Source: Flectonema sp. DT1601
Taxonomy: Eukaryota > Euglenozoa > Diplonemea > Diplonemida > Diplonemidae
NCBI GenBank assembly: GCA_964019425.1
Contig: OZ025793.1
Span: forward strand, 434,001 to 498,000
Length of the DNA: 64,000 bases
Direction of reading: 5' to 3'
Shown: one piece after another, positions 44,505 to 53,596 of the stretch
Layout of the letters: the number at the start of each line of letters is the position of its first letter
Numbering within the stretch: position 1 is the stretch's first letter
The notes under the pieces: model-generated
Seen by the model: only the letters and a program-made list of their open reading frames with translations
Told to the model about the DNA's origin: nothing
The model's database searches: none
Program-made: the position numbers and the translations under genes

Positions 44505-47500
44505 ATGCAACCTGGCCCGGCTCGACAAAATAGCCAGCCACTAGATGAAGGTACCCATGGAGAGCAGGTACCTGAAAGCAGCACTTTTCCTTCAGCAAAT
44601 CCACTGAACTTCGGAAAAGATAGAAATTCACCATTGCAACCTATTGGGTCTGTGGGTCAGAGATCGGGAGGGGGTAGGAGTTTGCATTCTATTAGTTCAA
44701 CAGGAAGCTCGTTACATTCATTAAAACACGTGTTGGTTGATGTCAACGACGGTACTACTTCGAGTAATAACAACACGAACTCTAACTACATAGGTAGTAT
44801 CGGTAGGCCAGGTAGCAGAAATAACTCACACCATGCAGTACCATTTCCTACAAGAAGAGTTAGAGGATTATCAGGGCTGTCAGGACATGGCGGAGGCTCA
44901 CCCAAAGCTGGTGCTAGAACTGATACGATATCTCCTGATGGTCAAAAATCTGTAGCCCAGCATTCACGAGTCCACACCGTTAAAATTGAACACACTGGCG
45001 GTAAAAAAGAAATCCCCTGTGAAGCCGGCCTCGCCCGAATCAAATCAAGCGGCAAGGAACTTTCAGCAACACATGTCGTAAGCAGTGTTCGATACTACCG
45101 AGACCAGGGTAATGATGATATAAATGCGAATGAGCCAACTCCAATGCTATCTCCACCCCCATCTAAAGCTGAAGGAGGTGGCTTACCAGCAACGAGTCAT
45201 CATCCAAAGACTCACAGTATTCAGAGTTTATTTAAGAGAGCTCCTGTTTCCAAAGTTGTTAAGCACGTACCAGCAAGACATCGTCATCGGAGGCGAAAAG
45301 CCGACGGGTCTGACAGTCAGAGTCCTGAACAAATGCTTCCACCACCAGATTCCGTCATCCTTTCTGCCCCAAGCGAAAGTTCCGGAGGAGCAAATAAGAT
45401 TATCGTTGAAAAAGTTGTGTCTTTCTCAGATCCTCATCCACAAGCAAAACTCGGTATCACATGGAGAGGAATTGAATTTGGATGTATTGTTGCAGGGATT
45501 GTAAAGCCAGACTCAACGGGTGACCACTTCGGTTTTCAAGATGGCATGCGTCTGGTTGCAATAGACAAACGACGAATTGTAAATAAAACAGATCTTGAAG
45601 AGACAATTGGTCCTCGAGGACTTGCTATGGAGCGACTGTGGGCTGGAGAACGGATACGATTTCTGCTCGAAATAGACGCAGATCAGCTCTCCCCTCTCGA
45701 TAGTATTGTTGATGATATTGAGAAGTATGGAGAAGAAGAAGATTCCAGCGAGTCCATCAGCGACAGTGACTCTACTGGTTCGTATGAGATGGAGTACACT
45801 GTAATGCTACCAGCTTATCATCCAATCTTTGAAGCTGTTTGGTTGCCTGTGATCACCAGTGTGGTACCAGAAGCTTGCTTTATTCAAATCCCACACATGA
45901 TTGAGAAGGTTGGCTTAATATGGACGTTAATATTAGTGTTAGGCACAGCATGGATCTCTACTGTCTCTCTCGCTTCTATTTCTGCTATTCTGACAAAGAA
46001 AATCGCCAACTGTGAAACTGACAGCAACAGTCCGTACCACATGATCAGCAGACATGTGGGAACAGAATACGGAGGAGCTGTTGGATTCTTGTATTGGGTC
46101 GTTATGGTTATGCTTCTAGCATCTCGTTCACACTCGTTGGGAGAGGTTTATTTTCGCTATTTCTTCGATTCTGCCTCGTCTGTTTCATTCCTTGGAATCT
46201 GGTTATCAGCCTGGGCAGTACAACTTCTGTCATATCTCTCCGAATGGGCTGGAATCCGCTACGTTTCTATATTCGAATTATTTGCAGTTTTATGTACAGC
46301 ACTTTATCTGATTATTTTCGTTTTCGCGCTGGTCCCTATAACGTATGAACAGCAAAATGAGTGGCGTAGCGGGTGGCCAACAAGTAGTGGGATAACAAGT
46401 AACCTTTGGACTGCTCCAACTGAGGGATACTATGATATTATTGAATGCTTTTGTCGATTCTTCCCTTCCAGTTTAGGGATTCTTATTGTTCTTGGCAGAG
46501 CCACTGACTTGAAAGAACCAGAGAAAGATCTTCCCAAAGCAACGCTGTTCTCTATGGCTTCCTGTTGGGTAGTCATCTTGTTTGTAACACTTTTCATTGG
46601 TATCTTCTACAATCCGTATAAAGGAGATAGTACTGTGACTTTAACTGTTGCTAATGATGTTCCAGAAAAGATTAGCGCCTTGAAATTTGCAGGTATCGTT
46701 AACTCTTTCGAACCCGTTTATATATTCTGCGTGGGTGTGTCGGTTCTTATCCAATGCTGGCAAACAATGCAAATTGCTCCTAATGTGCTTTCAGCTATTG
46801 CAACAGACCACGTTGCTCAAATCCTCGAGGCTTTTAGTAATCCAGACCCAGGTGAGAAAGCAACCCGCGCTGCGCTGTTTTCATTCTTATTAGCAGCTTT
46901 GTTAGTCCCGTTAAGATCTTACTTATATGTCGGTGTTACAATCATGTCGCTGATCTGTTTGTTAATAATTAACGGTGTCGCTGCATTTGGGTGCTTTATG
47001 GAATACACAACACATAATCGTAATCACTCGTTTGGTTTCTCATCTTGGAAAATAAGCACATTAGCTTTTATATCATGTGTCTACACGATATTCTCTATTA
47101 ATTGGTATGCTGCACTTTCGCTGTTGCTGGTGACAATGGCTGTTGGAAAATACCTCGAGTTTAAGAGCGATTACACATCGTGGGGAGAAGGAGTGAAAGG
47201 TGTGCAGCTTCAGCACGCCCTGGAAAAACTACTGTCTCTGGAGAGTGTTGGAAGTCAAACAAAGAATTGGAGACCTCAATTAATGGTTTTAGTTCAGTTA
47301 GATAACGATGGAGGTATTCAACAGCCCCGACTTTTGAGTATTGCAGACCAGTTAAAGATGGGAAAGGGATTGGTGATATTCGCAGCTGTAGTCGAAGGAA
47401 ACTATTCCCAAAAGAAAGATGTGATAGAATTCGCTGAAAACTCTCTGATAGAGCAAAACCAAGAACTGGGAATCCAGGCCTTCACGAAGGTTATCGCTGC

Positions 47501-48449
47501 TGACAGCTATCTGGAAGGCTGTAGTTATCTATTTCAAGGACTTGGATTGGGATGTCTATGCCCAAACACTGTTCTGCTTGTATGGCCAGAAGACTGGAAG
47601 ACGAGACGAGGCTCAGCAACAGAGTTTTCATCACTTTTAACAACTGCTCACGACATGTCAAAGGCTGTTCTTGTGATAAGAGGGATTAAAAGCTTTCCTT
47701 GCGCTAGAGACGAACTCAAAGATGTTGTAGACGCACCTCTATGTGGCGATCATATCGATTTGTGGTGGATTGTCCACGACGGTGGAATCGAACTCTTGAT
47801 TGCTTTCTTACTACGACAACACGCACAGTGGAAGAAGTGTAAACTTCGTATATTTACAATTGTGCCGTCTGGTGATGACACTGATGGACTCGCAATGTCA
47901 CTGTCTGAAGAGTTGTCTCGTTTGCGCATTGACGCTTTACTTATTGTTCACCCTGTTGAGGGAGAGTGGATAAGGGAATTCTTATGTACAGCTGAAGACG
48001 AATCACACCAAAAGACAAAACTGATGGAGAAACTGTGTGTCAGTGATGATGAAAGGTCTCATGTAATCGATCAAGTATTGCAAAGTCATACATGTAGTAG
48101 CAGACCTAGTAATTCACCAGTTACAGAAGAAAGAATTCAGCTTCCTAGAGTTGCTTCCGGAGTCGCATTTGATGATTTTCCGATGGTAGATCTTGTTGGT
48201 TCCCGTGGAGCGGAAACAGAGTACACAGCTCAAAATCGCATGTCCGTATCCTACCATTTTGAATGCCTCAACGAACTCATCTCCGAACATTCTCAATTTA
48301 ACGACTTAGTGGTGATCTCATTCCCTGACTGCACTAACTTCTACACCGCTGAAGAGTTTATGGAATGTATGGAGAAGATGCTTCACGGAATACAGAGGGC
48401 TATCTTAATCAGAGGAACTGGAGAGCAGGTCATTACAGGTTACTGGTGA
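44505..48449 (+). CDS. SLC12-like cation-chloride cotransporter with PDZ-like domain
   Basis: A 1314-residue protein from the ATG at 44505. The acceptor AG is at 44492-44493; an out-of-frame ATG at 44500 comes first, so leaky scanning is implied. Residues ~1-300 are Ser/Gly-rich and disordered. Residues ~315-395 look like a PDZ domain (KLGITWRGIEFGCIVAGIV, then DGMRLVAIDKRRI and GERIRFLLEID). Residues ~435-880 hold about 12 membrane spans with SLC12 features such as PYHMISRHVGTEYGGAVGF and LGRATDLKEPEKDLPKA. The cytosolic C-terminal domain has KNWRPQLMVLVQLD, CLCPNTVLLVWP and a final VITGYW in the place of the family's usual end. It would move K+/Na+ with Cl-; the ion choice cannot be read here. 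A PDZ-like domain on this family is unusual. Confidence 0.85.
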   Translation: MQPGPARQNSQPLDEGTHGEQVPESSTFPSANPLNFGKDRNSPLQPIGSVGQRSGGGRSLHSISSTGSSLHSLKHVLVDVNDGTTSSNNNTNSNYIGSIGRPGSRNNSHHAVPFPTRRVRGLSGLSGHGGGSPKAGARTDTISPDGQKSVAQHSRVHTVKIEHTGGKKEIPCEAGLARIKSSGKELSATHVVSSVRYYRDQGNDDINANEPTPMLSPPPSKAEGGGLPATSHHPKTHSIQSLFKRAPVSKVVKHVPARHRHRRRKADGSDSQSPEQMLPPPDSVILSAPSESSGGANKIIVEKVVSFSDPHPQAKLGITWRGIEFGCIVAGIVKPDSTGDHFGFQDGMRLVAIDKRRIVNKTDLEETIGPRGLAMERLWAGERIRFLLEIDADQLSPLDSIVDDIEKYGEEEDSSESISDSDSTGSYEMEYTVMLPAYHPIFEAVWLPVITSVVPEACFIQIPHMIEKVGLIWTLILVLGTAWISTVSLASISAILTKKIANCETDSNSPYHMISRHVGTEYGGAVGFLYWVVMVMLLASRSHSLGEVYFRYFFDSASSVSFLGIWLSAWAVQLLSYLSEWAGIRYVSIFELFAVLCTALYLIIFVFALVPITYEQQNEWRSGWPTSSGITSNLWTAPTEGYYDIIECFCRFFPSSLGILIVLGRATDLKEPEKDLPKATLFSMASCWVVILFVTLFIGIFYNPYKGDSTVTLTVANDVPEKISALKFAGIVNSFEPVYIFCVGVSVLIQCWQTMQIAPNVLSAIATDHVAQILEAFSNPDPGEKATRAALFSFLLAALLVPLRSYLYVGVTIMSLICLLIINGVAAFGCFMEYTTHNRNHSFGFSSWKISTLAFISCVYTIFSINWYAALSLLLVTMAVGKYLEFKSDYTSWGEGVKGVQLQHALEKLLSLESVGSQTKNWRPQLMVLVQLDNDGGIQQPRLLSIADQLKMGKGLVIFAAVVEGNYSQKKDVIEFAENSLIEQNQELGIQAFTKVIAADSYLEGCSYLFQGLGLGCLCPNTVLLVWPEDWKTRRGSATEFSSLLTTAHDMSKAVLVIRGIKSFPCARDELKDVVDAPLCGDHIDLWWIVHDGGIELLIAFLLRQHAQWKKCKLRIFTIVPSGDDTDGLAMSLSEELSRLRIDALLIVHPVEGEWIREFLCTAEDESHQKTKLMEKLCVSDDERSHVIDQVLQSHTCSSRPSNSPVTEERIQLPRVASGVAFDDFPMVDLVGSRGAETEYTAQNRMSVSYHFECLNELISEHSQFNDLVVISFPDCTNFYTAEEFMECMEKMLHGIQRAILIRGTGEQVITGYW

Positions 48450-49435
48450 GCGCATCCAGATATCGATCGACATTGATGCAGGCTTGTGTATGTGTTCTTA
48501 TTTATTTACAAAGAACATGAGTTTTTGCGAAACATCCTTCTAGGTCTTTTATTTTTCCTTGGCAGAGGTGCACCTTTAACAAATTTAACAAATAAACAGG
48601 TATCCAAAAACTCACCTGAAATACGAGATTATTATTTTGTGTTTTTTTTCTTTTTTGAGTGCTGTCTCATTTTGTAACATTCATTTACTGGGCTTGTGGC
48701 CCAACCAGCCATCCTATCTAGTTTGTCACTATCCTGGCTAAATTGTCTTTTAAAATTTTGGTTTGGTGTTTGTTTTTTCTCTTTTCTCTTTTTGGAAAGG
48801 ATGAATATTATTGATTGTGGCTGTCAAGTACACATATAAAGCAACAGTTGAGTTTACTTCATTAGTGGCAGAAAAGCATAAGCAGTGCTGAGTGAAGGGT
48901 TCTCTTCCGATATGGTTTAAAAGTCAATCTGAAGAGTTGCACCGCACTTGGTTCTCTCCAAATGATTACGGCCACTTTTTTTCTGGAAACGAAGCGAATC
49001 TTCGAAAAAAAAAAACTTTAGTCTTTCGCATCTTTACGCAATGTAATGGTTTGTTTTGGGTTTCGTTCCCTAATAGATTCCCAGGAACCCCCGATTTTTG
49101 GTTCTCGTCTTCAGTTTCGGTTAGTTGTTACAATAGCACTGGTTCCCTTACCCCACCAACCCCACTGCTTTACTTTTCTTTAGTAAGTGACTACCGTCAA
49201 GCTAATCGTGTACATGACGTTAAATCGGTTGCAAGGTGTAGCAGGTGCTTTCCTTCATGCATGTGTTTTGATTGCAACGTTTCTCTCAACAGCAGTAACC
49301 AAAATGCAAAATATGAGCAAGGTGCGTGGTATGCAAAATGACTCATTGGACCCTTTTCCCATTTTTTTCATGAATTCCATACTACTCGTTTGTCTGAAAA
49401 CTCTGATCTAATAAAAGCGAAGTCACATTGAAAAA
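48450..49435. other. Intergenic region between transporter and tRNA-Ala
   Basis: No credible gene. A 149-codon frame at 48892-49341 has biased, low-complexity composition and no acceptor or homology that I recognise. The tRNA gene on the opposite strand begins the mobile-element cluster to the right. Confidence 0.5.
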
Positions 49436-49507
49436 TGGAGAATGAGGGGTTCGAACCCTCGACCTCCCGTATGCAGAACGGGCGCTCTACCACTGAGCTA
49501 ATCCCCC
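49436..49507 (-). tRNA. tRNA-Ala (anticodon UGC)
   Basis: On the - strand the 72-nt sequence folds into a complete cloverleaf: acceptor stem GGGGGAT/ATTCTCC, D arm GCTC/GAGC, anticodon stem CCCGT/ACGGG with loop TCTGCAT, and T arm GAGGG/CCCTC with loop TTCGAAC; discriminator A. The G3-U70 pair is the alanine identity element and agrees with anticodon TGC. The loop base before the anticodon is C, not the nearly universal U33. No intron. The A and B box sequences (TAGCTCAGTGG, GGTTCGAACCC) are intact, so transcription is likely. A LINE complex begins only a few bases upstream of its 5' end. Confidence 0.93.
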
Positions 49508-49534
49508 GATAAAAGAAGACTTTTCTTTTCTTTT

Positions 49535-49817
49535 GGTTACACTCGTCTGTGCTACCAAACTCTTTGTTTTTGTTCTTTTCACTTCTATGTTTTGTCTTTC
49601 TTTTATACTTTCTTTTTGACTTAAGTCTGACAAATTGGAAAACACGGGAAACATAGGTAGGCTCCGCCTGAGGACGTAAGAAGAGCGGCAACGGAAAAAA
49701 ATAAATGGTCACGCGTCCTTGAAATTGGACACACGAAGCTAATTCGGTTACCATTCCTACCATCGATAAGGAAAACAAAGAGTCGAGCATATAACTAGAG
49801 CGGTGGTCAAAGACCAC
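49535..49817 (-). repeat. 283-bp direct repeat, 3' copy
   Basis: Nearly identical to 57147-57428 and in the same orientation. Read on the - strand, it begins with the perfect hairpin GTGGTCTTTGACCAC and ends GTGTAACC followed by an A/G-rich tail. The shared sequence starts exactly at the hairpin in both copies, while the flanks differ. That suits a SINE-like unit, or an element end with a fixed 5' boundary, better than random LINE truncation. The A-rich tail (49511-49534) abuts the tRNA-Ala gene. Confidence 0.85.
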
Positions 49818-49994
49818 TTGAACAGCCCGAAGGCCTGCCCTCAAGAGAAATTTATAAGGAGAATAGGAGAAGAAGGAGAAAGGAGTATTGGAAGGGACAC
49901 TGAGACAACACCGAAGGTGATGTGCAGTTACCCAACCAGGAGATGATTGATAATGATGAAAATACTAAATATTGATAAAACACTTAAATGGCGA

Positions 49995-52013
49995 CTACGT
50001 GTCACCTACACAATTCCAAAGTCTCAGGTTGGATGCTTGTTCCATCCACCTGATCAACATCGCTACTGAAGGAAGCCAGCTGGTGGCAAAGATTGAGCCA
50101 AGACTGGCAGGAATGCCGTTGATGAGGATTAGATCACTTGATCGGTCCCATTTGCCTGTCAATGTAGAAAAGCCAAGGATTTCATATCTGGCTGCATCGA
50201 GTTTCTGTGATGGACAGCCTACGAGTAGGTGGAGTTGGTTGGATGGAGCGCTATGGCAGAATGGACATATGATGGCTTTCCGCCAGTTTTGCATCAGTGG
50301 ATGACACCCCGTTCTAAAATTCGCAATTCTGATTTCATCGCTCCTTTTCATGTCGGGAGGATATTTTATCGCGGCACCTTTGACGGTGTTTTTATAGCAA
50401 GTGTAACCAATTCTGTTCCAAATGTCCTTCGTGATCCCCCTCCTCACTCGGGATTTGTGATAGAAGAAGGATCCTCGGATTGGGATTTGAGGGAGGTATC
50501 TGTTGTGAGCCGATTTCTTAGCAAGTTCATCAACTTCGTCGTGTGCTTCTATCCCCATGTGAGAAGGGATGAATTGAAGATGTACTTTCATACCGCAGTT
50601 CCGTAGGTTCTCGAGGATGCCGAGGGATCTGGTGTTTCTCTGTTTACACCTGCCACCCTTCAACTCGTCCAACAATGATTTTGAGTCGGTATAGATTCTG
50701 ACTGACTTAGTTAGCCCGTCTTTCTGTACCTTCCAGTTTAAGTAGTTTGCCGCATTTTTCAAGGCATGTTGCTCAGTTCTATAGCTGCAATCCGCACGCA
50801 CTAATCTGGTCGCATGAGCACGTTTCTTTCCGTCTCGTGACTTAGCAATGAGAGCCGCGCCTGACGCACTCGAAGAGTATGAACCGTCACAGTTGATCAC
50901 CATGTCCACCGGAGGAAGTGTCGCATTGTAGGTAAGGAATTTCTCCCTGTCCACTGCGGGATCAGGGGATTTTGTAAAACCGCAGCTGTTGCTGATTTGA
51001 ACATTGTCCGAAGCAATCCAAGGTTTGATAGAGTTAGGTTGAACGATCCCCACGCTTTCTAGTTGACCTTCAGAACGGGGAATGAGGCCACCCCAGAAGC
51101 TTTGAGGCGATGCGAGTGAGTTGGTGGCCGGCACCCAGGTCATGGCTTTGTACCTGAAATAGGCAATTTTAGTCTGCTTTTCGATTTGTCTTTTAAACGG
51201 TAAGATGTCGGCTTCCCAAAGGAGCAACTCCCTCGGAGTACATCTGCTGCATCCTGTTACGAGTCTCGCTATTTTTCTCATCTCGAAGTCGATAGCATCC
51301 GTTTTATGCTGGTTAAGCAACCAACCAAAGCTGTCCAGTGCATAGGAAATCCTCGCTGTTACGTACAAGTTTTTAACCATCTTTAGGGTCTTGTAGTCCA
51401 ATTCATATGGCTGGAGGCACTGCAGAAGGGAGATCCCTTTCTTCAGTTCGTCGTGTATTTTCTCTAACTGTTTATCAAACCTGAGCCTGTTATCAATGTA
51501 AACACCCAGATATTTCACTGAGTCCGTGATCGGCAGTAGGAAGGCAATTTTAATTTTCGCTTTGACATTCATCTCGTCGTGGATGTTCAACATCAGTAAA
51601 TCTTCTAATTCTTGTTGAGTCCTAATGGGTTTCCCCTCTACTTCGAGGATCGTTTCACCACTCAGTAAAGTGGGCCTTGTCGTCGTCGTGTTGATCACGC
51701 TGTCTAGATCAAAATAGTCAATATCTAACGAACGTACTTCCAGTGATTTTGAGAATAAGAGTTCGCGGTCGCTAGTATCAGTCAGGGTTACTTCTTTCGA
51801 TTGAATATCCATTTTCAGAGCGCAAGTCTTGGAGACTGAAAGTGCCATGTCATTATCACGGCACCACTTGTCAACGATGTCAAGTATTCGTTGAGCGTTT
51901 GAGATTGCTTCGTCCATGGTCGAGCCAAATACTGCACAAGCGGTGTCGTCTGCATACAGTGCGGTCAAAGTCGTTTCCTTCTCTTGTGAGAGAATCTTAC
52001 ACAGATCGTCAAC
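49995..52013 (-). CDS. LINE ORF2, 3' part: RT end, RNase H, zinc knuckle
   Basis: About 673 codons after the insertion. The frame enters at SYVDDLCKILSQEK and holds the RT catalytic box ALYADDTACAVFG, then RT palm/thumb sequence. A type I RNase H domain follows with the acidic set in INCDGSYSSSASGAALI, YRTEQHALKNA, IYTDSKSLLDEL and PSHMGIEAHDEVDELAKK. Near the end is a CX2CX8HX4C knuckle (CPFCHSAPSNQLHLLVGC), typical of I/ingi-type LINEs. The stop lies at 49995. This half is separated from its start by the inserted 1.6-kb element, so it cannot be made as part of the full polyprotein from this copy. Confidence 0.88.
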   Translation of the reverse strand, partial: VDDLCKILSQEKETTLTALYADDTACAVFGSTMDEAISNAQRILDIVDKWCRDNDMALSVSKTCALKMDIQSKEVTLTDTSDRELLFSKSLEVRSLDIDYFDLDSVINTTTTRPTLLSGETILEVEGKPIRTQQELEDLLMLNIHDEMNVKAKIKIAFLLPITDSVKYLGVYIDNRLRFDKQLEKIHDELKKGISLLQCLQPYELDYKTLKMVKNLYVTARISYALDSFGWLLNQHKTDAIDFEMRKIARLVTGCSRCTPRELLLWEADILPFKRQIEKQTKIAYFRYKAMTWVPATNSLASPQSFWGGLIPRSEGQLESVGIVQPNSIKPWIASDNVQISNSCGFTKSPDPAVDREKFLTYNATLPPVDMVINCDGSYSSSASGAALIAKSRDGKKRAHATRLVRADCSYRTEQHALKNAANYLNWKVQKDGLTKSVRIYTDSKSLLDELKGGRCKQRNTRSLGILENLRNCGMKVHLQFIPSHMGIEAHDEVDELAKKSAHNRYLPQIPIRGSFFYHKSRVRRGITKDIWNRIGYTCYKNTVKGAAIKYPPDMKRSDEIRIANFRTGCHPLMQNWRKAIICPFCHSAPSNQLHLLVGCPSQKLDAARYEILGFSTLTGKWDRSSDLILINGIPASLGSIFATSWLPSVAMLIRWMEQASNLRLWNCVGDT

Positions 52014-52017
52014 ATAT

Positions 52018-53592
52018 GAGGCGGTTTTTAAACCCCCCCCCCAAAATGGGCCAGGCTATCCTGTGGGCACCTAACACCCAATCCGAGCCCACCACCCCAC
52101 GAAAATACTATCCAAAAAACTCAAATCCAGTACTGGGGCACCCTTTTACTGCCCACCAGTTTAAAAATTTCACTTTTTTTAACTGTATTTGGTACTTTTG
52201 CCTTATAAGCTGTGCATTTCTGTAGTAAAAGCTATTTTGTAAATTTCCGTTCTTTGAAAGCACCGGGAATTATGTAACGGGGATGGGAAGAATTCAAAAC
52301 TTTTTTTATGTGAATTTCAGTTTTTTCCCATATCATCTTCACCACTAACACAATCTTATGACCATCACTGTTATAATTATTGTTGTGTGACTTACTCATG
52401 GGTAGTTTGCTACTAATTTTGGGAAAGCTCCCTTTGCGTTACTTTGAGCTGTTCAAGACTAAGATGTGAGCGCCAATGCAGAAGTGACATTCCTAAAGTT
52501 GGTCGCCCTCAGACTTGCCATGCCGACTGGGGAAGAAGTTAACCGAACTGATTAGATTCTTCTGCAGAATGCAACTGATGAGCGACAAACGGGCTTCGGC
52601 TCGTGACCCCTCGTTTGGAGACACCAGTCAGGTGGGGAGTTTGGCTGGGGCGGCACATCTGTTACACATTAACGCAGGTGTCCTAAGGCAAGCTCAGTGA
52701 GAACAGAAATCTCACGTAGAGCATAAGGGTAAACAGCTTGCTCGATACGCGATCTTCAGTACCGATCCACGGTGTGAAAGCATGGCCTAACGATCCTTTG
52801 GTCTCGCTTCGTGTTCAAGGGATGAAGCCGGGTTTGACAGAAAAATTACCACAGGAATAACTGGCTTGTAACAGCCAAACGTTCAGCCACAGCGACGTTG
52901 CTTTTTGATCCTTTGTTGTTGGCTCTTCCTACTGGAAGCCGTCAGGAAAAGGTAAAATTCTTGAATTTTACCTTTTACCTTTTATGTCAGGTGTTGCAAC
53001 TGCGGAACGGCCACCAACATCTACCTTAGAGAGTTCTTCCACAAATCCTTTCCAACTGTTATCCCTGCACTTGCTAATTCTGTTTCCCTAACCACGAAAA
53101 CAGAGCACCTGTAGCAGTGACCTCTTATCAAGCAAGCTAAGATTATCAAAGAAACCTGATAATCCTGAAGGTATACTCGTTGTGAGTAACATTGGCCGAA
53201 CACTGACCCATTGCTTCAAGGAGGGGTGGCTTACAATCACCACCTGATATCACTTCCAACAGTTCCTTCATGGAACTTATTATCCTCTTCGTTTCACTAC
53301 TTGCCCTGCTCCTGCTACAAATCTGATATGTACCTAAGCTCCGGAATCCTTCAGCACTACTGACAAGCTCAATTTGGGTGTTTTCAGGGTTCCTAATAGA
53401 GTTACAAGGCAAAAGTACCAAATACAGTTAAAAAAAGTGAAATTTTCAAACTGGTGGGCAGTAAAAGGGTGCCCCAGTACCGGATTTGAGTTTTTTGGAT
53501 AGTATTTTGCTGGAGTGGTGGGCTCGGGTTGAGTGTTAGGTGCCCACAGGATAGCCTGGCCCATTTTGGGGGGGGGGTTTAAAAAGACCCTC
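52018..53592. mobile_element. 1575-bp inverted-repeat element carrying an rRNA piece
   Basis: The ends are long terminal inverted repeats of about 188 bp (52018-52205 and 53405-53592), beginning GAGG...TTTTTAAACCC and including a poly(C)/poly(G) run. ATAT lies on both sides (52014-52017 and 53593-53596) and looks like a 4-bp target duplication inside the LINE's RT; removing the element plus one ATAT restores the RT frame ...LYLIYVDDL. There is no transposase ORF, so it is non-autonomous (MITE-like). The interior holds a decayed LSU rRNA fragment on the + strand and ~450 bp that I cannot identify. Confidence 0.88.
52600..52940 (+). pseudogene. Decayed LSU (28S) rRNA fragment, domain V region
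   Basis: The stretch matches the peptidyl-transferase region of eukaryotic LSU rRNA: GGTGGGGAGTTTGGCTGGGG, AACGCAGGTGTCCTAAGGC, TGAAAGCATGGCCTAACGAT, ATAACTGGCTTGT and GCTTTTTGATCC. The wording TTTGGCTGGGGCGGCACATC and CTCAGTGAGAACAGAAATCT is of the kinetoplastid type as I recall it. Several positions that are close to universal are changed (for example ACCACAGGAATAACTGG for ACCACAGGGATAACTGG), so it is not a working rRNA. It lies wholly inside the inverted-repeat element, with no adjoining rRNA gene. The left limit may extend to about 52480 at lower similarity. Confidence 0.87.
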
Positions 53593-53596
53593 ATAT

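Noticed and set aside
48892-49341. 149-codon ORF
   Set aside because: No recognisable domain, poor composition, no convincing acceptor, lies in the 3' flank of the transporter gene.
49436-49507. tRNA-Cys (GCA) reading of the anticodon loop
   Set aside because: It would break the five-pair anticodon stem. G3-U70 and the UGC loop position support alanine.
52600-52940. A functional LSU rRNA gene segment (fragmented rRNA)
   Set aside because: Near-universal peptidyl-transferase positions are changed, and the piece lies entirely inside an inverted-repeat element.
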